DNA from: Malania oleifera
Lineage: Eukaryota > Streptophyta > Magnoliopsida > Santalales > Ximeniaceae
Length of the DNA stretch: 64,000 nucleotides
Direction: 5' to 3'
Assembly (NCBI RefSeq): GCF_029873635.1
Contig: NC_080428.1
Coordinates: 65,509,101 to 65,573,100 of the forward strand
The notes beneath the pieces were generated by a model. The model made no database searches, had not been told where the DNA came from, and was given only the letters and a program-made list of their open reading frames with translations. Shown here in pieces: positions 11,615 through 23,890 of this stretch. The stretch's first letter is position 1. Each line of letters opens with the position of its first letter. Position numbers and translations under genes: made by a program.

Positions 11615-13200
11615 TGTGCGGCCTTAATATGCTCAAACAAGGTTGGTTGGATTACCAAGCTAGCAATGAAATCCTAATGATCACCAGACACCAACTCTAC
11701 ACCGAGGCTTTCCAGATCCCGCCTGACATGATGTTGAGCTACAACTGCAGATACTGCTGCATGTTCTGACTTCCGACTCAATGCATACTATGGTAGGCTT
11801 CCCTGGGTGAGAACTAATCGTGCAGTCGTAGTCCTTAATCAACCCTAGCCACCTCCTTTGCCTCATATTCAGCTCATTCTACGTGAAAAAGTACCTGAGA
11901 CTTTTGTGGTCAGTGAAAATTTCACACTGAATACTATACAGGTAGTGTCACCAGATCTTTAGAGCATATACTACAGCAGCCAATTCCAGATCATGTGTAG
12001 GGTAATTCTTCTCATACTCCTTAAGTTGTCGAGAAGCATAAGCTACCACCTTACCCTGTTGCATAAGCACACATCCCAAACCTTTCAGGGATGCGTCGCT
12101 ATAAATCACAAAACCCCCATTCCCCGAAGCAATGGTCAATACTGGAGTAGTAACCAGCCGGTGCTTCAACTCGAGAAAGCACTGCTCGCAATCACTAGTC
12201 CAATCAAACTTCACTCTCTTCTTAGTCAATCGTGTCAGAGGTCCAGACAGTTTAGAGAAACCCTCCACGAACCGACGATAGTAACCCTCTAGTCCCAGAA
12301 AACTCTGAACCTTCTGCACACTGTACACTCTTCGGTCTAAACCAGTTGACCACAACTTCAATCTTGCTAGGATCAATAGAGATACCGCCCTTAGACACCA
12401 CATGGCCTAATAACGCGACTTGATTCAACTAGAATTCACACTTCTTTAGCTTAGCATATAGGTTCTTCTCCCGCAGAATCTGTAGCACCAACCTCAAATT
12501 ATTTTCATGCTCTTCCAGACTCCTCGAATACACCAGAATGTCATCGATGAACACCACCACAAACTAATCTAGGTACTCATGAAACACCCTGTTCATCAAA
12601 TCCATTAACACTGCCGGTGCATTGGTTAACCCAAAAGGCATAACTAAGAATTCATAGTGGCTGTATCTGGTTCGGAAAGCGGTCTTTGCTACATCTTCTG
12701 ATCTAACCCTCACCTGATGATACCCTAACCGTAGGTCTATCTTCGAAAAGACCTGAGTTCCCTGCAGTTGGTAAAAAAGATCATCTATACGAGGCAAAGG
12801 GTAACGGTTCTTCATCGTCACCTTGTTGATCTCATGGTAGTCAATGCACATGTGCATCGATCCGTTCTTCTTCTTCACAAACAATATTGGAGCTCCCAGG
12901 GCGAAACACTAGGTTGAATGAATCCCCTATCCAGTAATTCCTACAACTGCTCCTTCAACTCTCGAAGTTCTGCTGGAGCCATACGGTACGGAGCTTTAGA
13001 GATCGGTGCCTTACCGGGCAGCAACTCTATCACAAACTCCACCTCACGATCTAGAGGTAAACCGGGTAATTCTTCTGGAAACACATCCGGAAACTTATTA
13101 ACCACCCGGATGTCCTCAAGTCTCAACTTATCATGCGGCGGTTCTTTTACGCAAGCTAAGTACCCCTGACATCCATCCAAGAGTAACCTTCTCGCCTTTA
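11615..13200 (-). pseudogene. Reverse transcriptase and RNase H region of H pol
   Basis: Minus-strand frames show the pre-RT linker (DVFPEELPGLPLDREVEF), the RT block [27 protein letters not shown], the [10 protein letters not shown] segment, [12 protein letters not shown], and the catalytic FIDDI motif near 12537-12550. RNase H follows at 12403-11948 with [16 protein letters not shown]. An in-frame stop (CAG to TAG) sits just before the catalytic motif near 12563-12567, and frames shift again near 11866-11948. The active enzyme copies genomic RNA to DNA; this copy cannot make it from one frame. Confidence 0.85.
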
Positions 13201-13633
13201 ATGTCGATAAGATCTATGGCCCCGGACGCACACACGATCCTGCGAACTTATACTTCTGCTTCCCAGGAGGTCTGAACACTACTACCTTCTTCCGATAGTA
13301 AATCACCGCATAAATGGAGAACAACCAATCCATTCCTAGTATGACGTCGAACCCGACATGTCGTATACTACAAGATTTGCGGGTAGCAGTATCTCTTGAA
13401 TCACAACTGGGCAGTTTCCTAATATCTTATTACACATCGTTACACTCCTAATCGGCGTAGCCACAACCAAATCTAGCAGATATGAATGAATGGGTTGCCC
13501 GCGAGTCAAATAAAACAACAACTTTATTCGAAAGCAATAACATGGTACCTATCACCACGTTCCTAGCGTGTTCCGCATCTGTTAGAGTAAGTGAATATAC
13601 TCTCGCCAGAGCCATGGTTGCCTGGTGGTTCCC
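13201..13633 (-). pseudogene. Protease region of H (decayed)
   Basis: On the minus strand the aspartic protease motif appears as LFDSRAT near 13510, where family members have DSGAT. VVYDMSG of the family is at about 13350-13370. A stop follows within about 20 codons of the active-site motif and the frame is broken. Known role of the family: maturation of Gag-Pol. Not functional here. Confidence 0.65.
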
Positions 13634-14626
13634 TCAAGGCATCTGATTACTCCCACGGTTCTGGCTCTGTGTAGGCATAATCCTCCCCTGTTCCTGACAG
13701 CTCTTCGCCATGAGGCCCGACATGCCACAGTTGTAGCAAACACCCAAGAATGGCCGACACTCGCCATCGTGCCATTTATGGCACTTGGTGCACGATGCGG
13801 AGGATAGATCCCCCTGCGCAAATGGCCCCTCGGTATTCCGCCGATAACCAGAGTTGTAGTTTTTCGTCTTCTTCCACTTTCCCTGCCGAGGACCACTTTG
13901 AGGACTAGAAGATACTGGCATCTTCCCCTGATTCTGTACTACTTCATCTCCCCGAAGGTCGGTCTCAACTATGGTGGCTTTATCCACCAGAATCGAGAAC
14001 TCACGGATCTGCAGCATCCCCACAAAACGGAGGATGTCTTTCCTCAGACCCCTTTCGAACCTCCGAGCCTTCTCGTGCTCATTCGGAACCAAGAACGGTG
14101 CAAATCGAGATAACTCGATCAATCTGGAAGCATACTTCTGCACTGTCAAAATTCCCTGTATCAAGCCCGAAAACTCATCGGCCTTCGCATCCCGAGTGGA
14201 GACCGAAAAGTATCTCTCGAAAAATACCTCCTTGAAGCGGCCCCACGTCATACCATATGGACAAACTCTCTGCCTCTCCAGTAGGCTCACTACTGTCCAC
14301 CATCGCCCTGCCTCCCCAATCAACTGGAAGGTAGCATATAAGACCTTCTGCTTCTTAGTGCAGTGGAGGACTTCCAAAATCCTCTCGGTCTTCTCGACCC
14401 AGTCCTCCACTACTATCGGATCAGGTCCTCCCGCAAAGTTCGGATGGTGCATGCGTGTGAACCTCTCGATGGTACACCCCGCATCAGTAAGAGAGCTCTC
14501 ATGTCTCCTAACACTCCGTCCTATCTCTCGGATCACCTGTCTCGCCAAACCACGAGACACAGAAGGAGACTCATCACTTGCCGTCTCCTTGGAGCCACTC
14601 TCCAAGTTATTATCCTTAGGATTCAT
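13634..14626 (-). pseudogene. Gag region of element H, 330 codons open
   Basis: Opens with MNPKDNNLESGS and contains the retrotransposon gag core (EDWVEKTERIL, FKEVFFERYF, SRFAPFLVP). Near the C-terminus it has CTKCHKWHDGEC and CYNCGMSGLMAKSC, a zinc knuckle whose His is replaced by Leu. The stop at 13634 follows NQMP, where element N continues with QGT; a Gln or Arg codon changed to TGA explains it. The ATG at 14626 lies one base after TTCTGTTTCAG (14628-14638 on the minus strand), as in element N. Gag would form the particle and package RNA. The open frame is long, but the element is broken downstream. Confidence 0.85.
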
Positions 14627-14926
14627 TCTGAAACAGAATAGGAATCGGTTAGAATTCCTATATCGTATGCAGTTATCACAATCATAGACCTAATCATGTC
14701 AACTACTACTCTCACAGGTCTAAGCCTGCCCCGTCACACTGACACGAATCCATCAATGGTCTGCCCTCCCTTTACTGGAATAGTCATTCCAGGAAAAACA
14801 TGAAGTACCGCCGACACATCCCGATCTAGTAACAGAACAACCCTCGACCAACACTACCCATTTCCCACATCCTATACTTTGGTACACATCAATACTCCTA
14901 CCCAAGTCTACAAGACCTAACAACCT

Positions 14927-14944
14927 GGTTAGCTCTCATACCAA
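14927..14944 (-). other. Primer-binding site of element H
   Basis: On the minus strand TTGGTATGAGAGCTAACC lies two bases from the 5' LTR end. It matches the complement of plant initiator Met-tRNA 3' end (TGGTATCAGAGC) with one change. Confidence 0.85.
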
Positions 14945-14946
14945 GC

Positions 14947-16962
14947 TGTCACGCCCTGAACCCACAGGTGGGTCCCAGGTGTGAATTTGAGTAACCTAAC
15001 CTGTCTCTGTATCAATTTAAACATACATGATACCATACAAATAGAGGGTCCGACCCCGTGGGGTGAACGGATGCCCACATACATACACACAAAAATCCAT
15101 ACTCATCCAAAATATGCAGCGGAATACAATATTTTATACATAAACAATGTCATACCAGAGTCTATACAAGCTAGGATATACATCCCCATAATACAAAACG
15201 TACCCCAGGTGTCTACAAACTATCCCGACAACCTGGATACCAAAACTCGTACCTAATAGGTACTAGCAGTAGCTACGATGCCCTTGCTCCCAGATGCTAG
15301 GATGCTACTTACGGCTACTCGAGGGACCTGAAAACATTGTACGTACATTCAGGATGAGACACCTCTCAGTGAGGAAGAAAACAGGCTATATTAGTGTGTG
15401 GCGTACCAGTGTTATTTTACATACTTCATAACACTATAAAAGATACGATACATTTTGAAACATTTCCATACTGTTTCATACATAAACATACAGTTCTATA
15501 CAGTTCCAGTATTTTCACAAAAACCATTCCAGTACATATGATACCCAAAACATACGGTCAGTGTCGTCACACTAGTTCGCAACTACACAAGGTCACCTCG
15601 TCTCAGAGAGATTACATTGCTACATACGCAACTACGCTGTGACGACCAAGGCCCAATAGTGATTACATTGCTCCATACGCAACTACACAAGGTCACCTAG
15701 TCTCACAGCGATTACAATACTACACACGCAACTACGAAGCGACGACTCAGGCCCACAGTGATTACATTGTTACATACGCAACTACACAAGGTCACCTAGT
15801 CTTATAACGATTACATTGCCACATGCACAACTATGCTGCGACGACCTAGGCCTACAATGATTACATTGCTACATACGGTGTAGAACACACCCTTTAGTGA
15901 CCAGCCGGAACATACTGGTGATATTTCACACCCCAGATATAGAGCCGGCCACTCTCGCCCACGGTAGTTAACCGATACATGGCTGTTTTACAAATCCCTG
16001 GAATCATTTTGGAACTCACGTTCTTATACATTTCAGCGTACGGTAATTAGCCGCCACATAGCTGTTTTACAATTACCTGGAACAAATACATACATCTATA
16101 CATACCATACTTATTTGGTTTACGACAAATCATATCAATTTCAAGTATACAGTTTATGCAAATATGGATTACGGTCACCTCAATAGTACAATTTTAACAA
16201 AACCAACAGTTTCCAAAACAAAGTAGAAATGATACCTGAAATCCCCAATTTTTCCCGAAAGCTGTAACCTAAAAATCTCGTATTTTTACCCGATAGATTT
16301 TCCCAAATAAGTATCCAAAACATACATACGATCGTAGCCTGTAGGCTTACCGATCTTGATTTTGAAAATGAATTGTTATAAACAGAATCCCCTTACCTTT
16401 CCCTGAATTCCAACTATGAACTTTACGGTCCCCAAAACTACGAATCGAGACTCCAAAACCTACAAACCACAGTACAGTACATGCTTACAATCCGTACTAC
16501 TACACATATACCAAATCAGAAATGAAAATCGAGCCTTACCTCAAATTTAGCCTGAAACCCAAAATCCTCTGAAACGAGATTCTGATCCGCTAGAAACGTA
16601 GAGAATCCTTTCCTGATCCTCATAGTATCATTGAATTTACGAACCGGGTTTTGATCGGTAAAGAAAACTAGAGAGAGAGAGAGAATGTGTGTGTGTGTGT
16701 GTGTTTGGGGAAACTTAGCCCTAAAGCAACCCAAAATATCCTTTTATAGCACCTTTGACCCGAGGGGATTCGTCGACGAATTGAGGTCCTCGTCGACGAA
16801 TCGACAGTCTTGTCGACGAGCCAGATATTTCACATTTTTCCTGAACCCCTCGTCGACGAGAAGTCTTCAGCCTTCGTCGATGGATAATTAACCCCTATGC
16901 AAATTCCATTTTTACCCCTCTTTTACATACTTAACCCCTATATCATGGTTCGGGTTCTTACA
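14947..16962 (-). repeat. 5' LTR of element H
   Basis: Plus-strand ends are TGTCACGCCC and GGGTTCTTACA. It aligns with 5559-7660 throughout, with scattered transitions. The palindrome array (16766-16885) is shorter than in the partner LTR because one stretch is missing. Confidence 0.9.
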
Positions 16963-17119
16963 TTGGTGCTAACCACCCCATGAGGGGATGGGAGATGGAT
17001 AGTTGATGTGGCTTTCAGTAGAGTGTGGACATCCACCTGGCAATCTGGACCAGGGTGTCGCGGGCCTATCGTACTTACAAAAATTTTTGACTCTGCAGTG
17101 CGCCAACCATTGTCGGGTC

Positions 17120-17133
17120 CCGCCTTCGGGCTG
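17120..17133 (+). other. UUCG hairpin, G1 copy
   Basis: CCGCCTTCGGGCTG can fold as a 14-nt hairpin with loop UUCG and pairs G-C, C-G, C-G closing it. It is followed by CACAACC. It aligns by position with hairpins in the E and C LTRs that use different stem bases. Confidence 0.45.
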
Positions 17134-18354
17134 CACAACCCGTCATGGGGGTAATACATGACATCAGCTAACTATTCATCCTAGGTATGTTTTCAATATT
17201 ATCATTTATAACATATGTTTTATGTATGATATGATTTATTAGCAAATATGAAAGTATGTGATGATTCAGTACGATATGATGAACGTTTATAGAAATATGA
17301 AATGTATTGTATATGTATAATTGCCTTAAATATTCATGTTGCCACGCAACTGTATTTAGCTTATTTTCCCTTATTGAGAAGTGTCTCACCCCCAAACATT
17401 TAATGATTTTCAAGAAACCCAGAGAAATCGGCGAGTCAGGGCCGCCGTTGAGTGAGTTGAGCTTCCCTACTAAAGGGGTAAGCGTTGGTATAGGATCAAG
17501 GGATTTTTGTTGCATTATCCTGGGGTTATTTTGATGGTTTGGAGGTTGCATATAAATACAGTATTTTGATGATGTAGTAAACTCTGGTATTATGTTTTAT
17601 GGTTGGATGGTTGTAATTTTATACTTACTGCTGCTTAGGTTTCCGATGTGATTGACAGGTGTCCCCGTTACCCACGGGTTCAGGTTGACTCTTCTATTTA
17701 TTATGTTTCATTTTATATTTAGATTTTTGAAGTCGTTACACTACAACTTAGGCAGAGCGGATTGTTGGTTTGGAGTTCTTGGGCACCACTCCAAAATCAG
17801 GGTAAGTAAAGTAATTTAAGGTTTAATGGGCTATTTGATGTATTCGAAACCAAGGAAGTGCTAAATGAGAATTGTTTTGGGAATTGAGTCGATTAATTTG
17901 GGGAAATGTGAATTTCAAGCTTTTGAGTTGCGAACGTTATGGAGTGTAAGATCTAGGGTGTTAGTGGACCTCTCAGTAAGCCAGGTAAAGGGAATAAATT
18001 ATAACAGTCATTTTGAGAATTTCTAGTTGAATTAATACATGAAAATGAGAATATGATATTTTGTCTAATATTATTATGATATGAATATCAAATAAAATCG
18101 TGTGGCATATGAGTAATACTGAATTGTGATGTTTTGGAATATGAAATATGAGTATAGAAATTTTTTCTATGATAAATGGGGAAATATGAGAATATGCTAT
18201 GTTTTATTGAAAAATGTGGAAATTCACGAAATGAAAAATATATACTATTATGAGAATGAAATATGTACTGAAAAGATGGGAAAGAAATAGAAAATGGGAA
18301 GAATGTTGAAATGTGATATATACCATTATGAGATGATATATGAATACAAAAGAT

Positions 18355-18590
18355 GTGAATATGGGAATGTGAATACTGAAATGTGAACATGAAAATGTGA
18401 ATACTGCAATGTGAATGTGAAATGTGAATACTGAAATGTGAATATGAAAATGTGAATATTGCAATGTGAATACTGCAATTGTGAAAGTTGAAATGTGAAT
18501 ACTAGAATGTGAATATGGTATGTGAATTTTGTAATGGAAATGCTGCAATATGAATACTGAAATGTGAATAATGAAATGTGGAAATGAGAA
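18355..18590 (+). repeat. AATGTGAATACTG minisatellite in E 5' LTR
   Basis: Many degenerate 8-18 bp units built on GAATGTGAATACTGAAATGT. A matching, shorter array is at about 27050-27200 in the 3' LTR. Confidence 0.8.
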
Positions 18591-18815
18591 CCCTGATGGA
18601 CGATTGTTGATATAGAGCATGGTGTCGTTGCTAGTGAGGTGTTAGTGCAACCATACGGTCTCGTGGAGAGTGTGGTGTGACAGTAAATTGGACTTTCAGA
18701 GATATGTTGACTGCCCTTGGGTTCGGACCAGGCTGCGGTAGGCCAATCGTACTACAGAATGATAGGTAGTGTTCTTATTTTGATCTAACCGGGTCAGCCA
18801 ACTGTAGTTTAGATC

Positions 18816-18829
18816 CAACTTTCGGGTTG
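18816..18829 (+). other. UUCG hairpin, E 5' LTR copy
   Basis: CAACTTTCGGGTTG folds into a five-pair stem (C-G, A-U, A-U, C-G, U-G) with loop UUCG, followed by CACAACC. The 3' LTR copy is at 27436-27449. Confidence 0.5.
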
Positions 18830-19762
18830 CACAACCTCAACCGTGGGGAGAAGCATGGCGTGGAGAATATCCTCAGGGCAGCCGTGAGTTACAAACGTCA
18901 CATGGATTGGTTATCGAGGACACTCATGAGCTAGATGTGAAATAGAAATGAGAAATGAAAGAGTGTGAGTTTAATAACATAAATAATCAGGGCGAAGTAC
19001 AACTCTCCGTCTGAGGGCTTATTGAGTAAGAAGAGTGCCCTGATAAGTATTAATTGTAGCCTCACCCAAATTAATCAGGCAAGTTTACAAATGATATTAG
19101 AGTAGAGGGGAGTTACATGTATAGGCGTGTAATCTCCCCTATGCTCGGGAACTTTCGCTAATAAATATGGGTTGCATGTGAATAAGTTTGAAAAATGGAA
19201 TTAAAGCTTATGAAAGCTTTTTTTTTTTTATATATATAAATGATTATGAGTATAATTAGTATATTTTTCTTAGATGATATTATCACTGAAATGAGAACAT
19301 TATGATATAACGAAACTTTTACTACCACACATTGTAAATAATTTATTTCGTCTTACTGAGATGTGTCTCACCCAAATATCTAAATATTTCAGGGAACCGT
19401 ATCAGACCAGAAGATAGAGCTCCGAGATAGAGGGAAGTTGGTACCCTAATAGACAGGGTGAGTATTTTCAGCTAGGGATGTATGATTCCCCTAGAGTTTT
19501 TGATTGGTTTTGGGAATGTGTTTAGACATGTATATATGTACAAATGGTTAGAACTCTAGTTATTTGTGTTCTGGATGATTTGTAATTATTGACTTCCATT
19601 GTTAGTGTTGTTTATATAAGTTTGACTGATTACTCGGTACCCGTTTCGAGCCGGGTTATGCTGATATGGTATCAGAGATTCTGACGTGGTCGATGTTTGA
19701 GTATTATCGATTAATATTTATTTATTAAAGAAAAAATGGTATGAAAATTGGGGCGTCATAGT

Positions 19763-19776
19763 TTGGTATCAAAGCC
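19763..19776 (+). other. Primer-binding site of family E element
   Basis: TTGGTATCAAAGCC lies two bases after the LTR end at 19760. It is one change from the usual initiator Met-tRNA complement TTGGTATCAGAGCC. Internal sequence follows. Confidence 0.85.
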
Positions 19777-19919
19777 TAAGTTGTTAGGTTTTACAGACTT
19801 TAGTAAACAGCAGAATACAATACCAGATTGTAGGAATAGATTGTGAGGAGAATAAAAGATGTGTAGGTTGAGATACGAGTAAGTTATTGTTAGAGGATGA
19901 GATTGGAATTTAGGGTTCT

Positions 19920-20165
19920 ATTTTACGACGTAGAGGCAGTGGGAATAGTAGTGTCAGCAGGGATGATTCAACATCCGATTCGAATGGATTTGGAAAAACT
20001 AGAGGTGGAACTCGTAGAGGGCGATCACCGAGCATTTATTGCCAATCTAGTATTATAGGCAGCCCTACAGGAAAGAATTAAAGTGGCTTAAAGGAGTGAT
20101 GCAGAGTTAGAAGAACTTATAGATAAAGTACAAGATGGTCAAGAAGCAAATTTCAATATCTCAAA
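19920..20165 (+). pseudogene. Deletion junction in family E internal region
   Basis: A short 5' stretch (19777-19970) runs directly into sequence that matches the end of RNase H and the linker before integrase (roughly 20030-20140, with AALQERIK and AELEELIDKVQ in frame). Gag, protease, RT and most of RNase H are therefore absent. Together they would normally take about 3.5 kb, judged from element N. Confidence 0.65.
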
Positions 20166-21501
20166 TGATGGAGCCTTAAGACTTCGTATCAGGCTGTGTG
20201 TACCTGCTGACCTTGAGATTAAGAAAGTTATTCTGGAGGAAGCACATCGATCCCTGTATATTGTACACCCTGGTAGCACAAAAATGTATAGGAATCTTCG
20301 AGAGTCTTTTTAGTGGAGCAGTATGAAAAGAGAGATCGTTGAGTTTGTAGTGCAATGTTTGATATGTCGGTAGGTGAAAGCTGAGGATCAGAGACCGACG
20401 GGAACATTGCTGCCACTTCATGTTCTTGAGTGGAAGTGGGAACATATAGCGATGGATTTTTTCACAGGATTATGGCCAGCACTACATGGATAGGACGCCA
20501 TTTGGGTAGTCATAGATCGAGTTACGAAAACTGCCCATTTCCTGCCTATCAGAAATAACTACTCCATGAGCAGATTAGCAGATGTGTATATTCAGAAGAT
20601 AGTTAGACAACATGGTGTGCTAGTGTCCATAGTATCAGACCGAGACCCACGGTTTACGTCTCAATTTCGGAAGAGTTTCCAAAAGGCCATGGGTTCTCCA
20701 TTGATGTTCAACACAGCATTTCATCCTCAGACAGATGATCAGATGGAGAGGACGATACAGATACTGGAGGATATGCTACGAGCTTGTATGCTGTATTTGG
20801 GAGGCAGTTGGATACAATTCATGCCACTGGTCGAGTTTGCTTATAATAATAGCTATCAGGCCAGCATTTGAATGGCACCATATAAGGTGCTATATGGCAG
20901 GAGGTGTCGATCCCCGTTATACTGGGATGAGATTGGGGAAAGATAGATTTTGGGGCCAGAGCTGATACATAATACTCATGATAAAGTCAGACTCATCAGA
21001 GATAGGATCAAAACAGCACAGAGTCGGCAGAAGAGTTATGTAGATACTCGCCGGCGAGAGTAGTTTGACGCAGGAGATCATGTATTTATGAAAGTGGCAC
21101 CAATGAAAGGAGTTATGAGATTTTAGAGGAAGGATAAACTAAGCCCTAGGTATATTGGACCATTCGAGATTCTTGAAAGGGTGGGTCTAGTTACCTACAG
21201 GTTAGCTTTACCACCAATTCTGTCTAGAATCCATGACATATTTCATGTCTCCATGTTAGGGAAATACATCTCAGATCCCTCCCATGTAATCAATTATGAG
21301 GCACTGGAGCTTGATGATGTCTTATCTTATGAAAAGATGCCAGTGCAAATTTTAGATTGGAAAGAACAAGAGTTGCATATAAAGAGGATTCCACTGGTAA
21401 AATTGTTATCGCGCAATCATGCAATAGAGGAAGCTTCTTGGGAATTAGAGGAACAAATACACCAAAAATATCCACATCTCTTTAGTGGAGTTTGGAGCTG
21501 A
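20166..21501 (+). pseudogene. Integrase and chromodomain of family E (decayed)
   Basis: Reads through the HHCC zinc region (RSLYIVHPGSTKMYRNL, CLICR), the core with [11 protein letters not shown] and FNTAFHPQTDDQMERT, the AYNNSYQASI segment, the [13 protein letters not shown] module and a chromodomain-like [16 protein letters not shown] ending YPHLF. In-frame stops appear at the sites of expected Trp, Gln and Gly codons (for example near 20312, 20372, 20869 and 20945). The longest open parts are 20566-20871 and 21181-21501. It is related to, but clearly diverged from, the B-family pol. Confidence 0.85.
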
Positions 21502-21756
21502 GCCAGATAGAGTAAAAGTAAATAACAAGGTATATATGTTGATTTGTATAATATAGGATAGGTAGTGTTAAGGTTTTGATTAAGAATGGTTTTGGGAGAG
21601 TTTTTTTTGGGTTATTGTAATCTATCAGGACAAAAAATGTAACCACGGTATTCCTCCGCCATAAGTGAGGGTAATTAATAAAATTGGGATATTTTCTATA
21701 AGGATGAAAATGTGATGAATAACAATTTCGATAATGAAATTTTATAAGGAGGGGAT

Positions 21757-22078
21757 TGTAAGAACATGAACCGTGATATATGGATTTATTGTATAAAAGA
21801 GGGAAAAAAATGAAATTCTGTAGACTTCGTCGATGAGGACATAATTTGTTGACGAAGGTAGAAGGCTTTTCGTCAAAGAAATTCAGAGGTTCGTCGACAA
21901 GAAAAAGCCAAGGGGTTCAGGAAAATTTAATTATCAGGGTTCGTCGACGAAATCGTTGCCTCGTCGACGAAATCCCTGAAGACTTCTGCGACGAGGACAC
22001 CATTTCGTCAACGAAGCCCCTCGATTCAAAGGCTTATAAAAGATCTTTAGGGGTTGCTTTGGGGCTAAGTTTTCCCAA

Positions 22079-22122
<44 letters not shown>

Positions 22123-23890
22123 AAACTCTCCCTACTCCTTCTCTTCAGATTCCTTCACCGATCATTGCTAGAATCGGGAAATGGAAGTTACCACAAGGAT
22201 CGTGGAAGGATTCTCTATAACTTCTATGGATCAGAATCTCGTTTCGAGTGTTTTCGGGTTTCGGACTAAAATCGAGGTAAGGCTTGGTTTTCATTTCTAA
22301 TTTGGTATATGTATAGTAGTACAAATTGTAAGTATGTTTTGTACTATGGTTTGTAGGTTTCGGGATCTCGGTTCGTAGTTTTGAGGACTGTAGAGTTCGT
22401 AGTTGGTTTTCGGGTTAAGGTAAGGGGATTCTGTTTATATCAGTCCATTTTTGAAATCAAGATCGGTAAGCCTGTAGGCTACAATCATATGTATGTTTTG
22501 GATACTTATTTGGGGAAATCTATCAGGTAAAAATGCGAAATTTTAGGGTTACAGTTTTCGAGAAAATTGGGGATTTCGGGTATCATCTCTACTTTGTTTG
22601 GAAAACTGTTGGTTGCATTAAAACTGTATTATTGAGGTGACTGTAATCCATATTTTCATAAACTGTATACTTGAATTTGCAAACGATATGATTTTCCTTA
22701 AACCAAATAAGTGTGGTATTATTGTATGTATGTATGTATTTTGTTCCAAATATTTGTGAAACAGTTATGTGGCGGCTAATTACCGTATGCTGAAATGTAT
22801 AGGAACGTGAGTTCCAAAATGAATCCAAGAGTTTGTAAAATAGCCATGTATCGGTTAATTACAGTGGGCAAGAGTGGCCGGCTCTATATCCGGGGTGTGA
22901 AATATCACCAGTATGTTTTGTCTGGTCACCGAAGGGTGTGTTCTACACCGTATGTAGCAATGGATTCACAATGGGCCTAGGTTGTCGCAGCGTAGTTGTA
23001 CATGTGGCAATGTAATTGGGGTGAGACTAGGTGACCTTGTGTTGTTGCGTATGTAGCAATGGATTCACTATTAGGCCTGAGTCGTAGATTTTCGTAGTTG
23101 CATGTGTAGTAATGTAATCACTGTGAGATTAGGTGACCTTGTGTAGTTGCGTATGAGGCAATGGATTCACCATTGGGCCTTGATCGTCGCAGCGTAGTTG
23201 CGTATGTAGCAATGTAATCGCTGTGAGACGAGGTGATCTAGTGTAGTTGCGAACTCGTGTGACGACACTAACCGTATGTATGTATGTATGTATGTATGTA
23301 TGTTGGGTATCGTATGCACGGGAATGGTTTTCTGAAAATATTGGAACTGTATGGAATTGTATGAAACTGTACGAATTGTTTCAAACTGTATCGTATGTAT
23401 AGTGTTATGAAGTATGTAAAATGACACCGGTATGCCACACACTGATATAAATTGTTTTCTTCCTTACTGAGAGGTGTCTCACCCCGAATGTACGTACAAT
23501 ATTTTCAGGGCCTTCAGGTTGCGGTAAGTAGCATCCTAGCATCTGAAAGCAAGGGGTGTTGTAACTATTGGTATTACCTTTTAGGTACGAGTTTTGGTAT
23601 CCAGGTTGTGAGTATAGTTTTGTGGACACCTGGAGTATGTGTTGTAATTATGGGAATGTATATCCTAGTTGTATAGACTTTGGTATGATATTGTTATTGT
23701 ATAAAAGACCGTATTTCGCTGCGTATTATGGATGAGAATGGATGATTGTGTGTATGTATGTAGGCATCCGTTTACCCCACGGGGTCAGACTCCCTTTATG
23801 TATTGTATCATGTATGTTTAAATTGATACAGAGACAGGTTAGGTTACTTAAACTCACCCCCGGGTCCCATTTCCGGGTTCGGGTGTGACA
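21757..23890 (+). mobile_element. Family B solo LTR in the E polypurine tract
   Basis: Starts TGTAAGAACATGAACC, ends TTCGGGTGTGACA, with perfect TSD GGGAT (21752-21756 and 23891-23895). Removing it restores the purine run AAGGAGGGGATAA directly before the E 3' LTR. It carries the palindrome array (about 21826-22010), TATAAA (22035-22040), CT tract (22082-22121), donor GGTAAGG (GT at 22277), the 63-nt AG/GT-bounded segment (22357-22419), a tandem array of AAGTACG/AGCAATG-type units (22955-23270), and the ACTGAG/GTCTCACC block (23466-23484). Confidence 0.9.
22082..22121. repeat. (CT)n tract downstream of LTR TATA box
   Basis: Perfect CT run about 45 bp downstream of TATAAA. CT tracts occupy the same place in the E, G and B LTRs and may lie in the transcribed leader. 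Confidence 0.85.

Larger units (their letters stand above)
5559..16962 (-). mobile_element. Family B Ty3/gypsy element H (minus strand)
   Basis: Full-length but decayed element with TSD TTGGT (5554-5558 and 16963-16967). Read on the minus strand: 5' LTR (16962-14947), primer site, gag, protease, reverse transcriptase, RNase H, integrase, chromodomain, polypurine tract, 3' LTR (7660-5559). The gene order and the C-terminal chromodomain-like LVKVLWRNHEVEE motif place it with plant chromoviruses, tentatively the Tekay/Del group, which is known for long LTRs. A G solo LTR (9489-11614) interrupts pol. Confidence 0.9.
4079..17740 (+). mobile_element. Family G solo LTR (G1), split by element H
   Basis: The LTR starts TGTGACAACCCG (4079) and ends GAAGTCGTTACA (17740). 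It has a perfect TSD, CTACA, at 4074-4078 and 17741-17745, inside the family E 5' LTR. The LTR halves are 4079-5558 and 16963-17740, about 2.25 kb together. They align along their length with the second copy, G2 (9489-11614). The family G LTR carries the TCGTCGACGA array, TATA box, CT tract, donor-like GGTAAGG, a CGGCGCGAGGCCG minisatellite and the conserved 3' blocks. Confidence 0.85.
1975..19760 (+). repeat. Family E 5' LTR (interrupted)
   Basis: The LTR consists of 1975-4078 and 17741-19760. It pairs with the 3' LTR 23898-28376 over the promoter palindromes, CT tract, splice-like sites, the AATGTGAATACTG minisatellite and the 3' end. It differs by the G1 insertion and by an extra GC-rich block at about 2310-3986. 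The TGTTGAG start and GTCATA end differ from the 3' LTR by single substitutions. Confidence 0.8.

Noticed and set aside
18088-18620. Phe/His/Ile/Ser-rich frames, again at 26849-27154
   Set aside because: They are antisense translations of the AATGTGAATACTG minisatellite in the E LTRs.
22955-23270. CRISPR-like array of regularly spaced repeats
   Set aside because: The repeats are degenerate minisatellite units within a plant LTR, with no unique spacers or cas genes.
21757-23890. This LTR as the 3' LTR of the element whose integrase ends at 21501
   Set aside because: It has its own 5-bp duplication, belongs to family B, and the true E 3' LTR follows at 23898.
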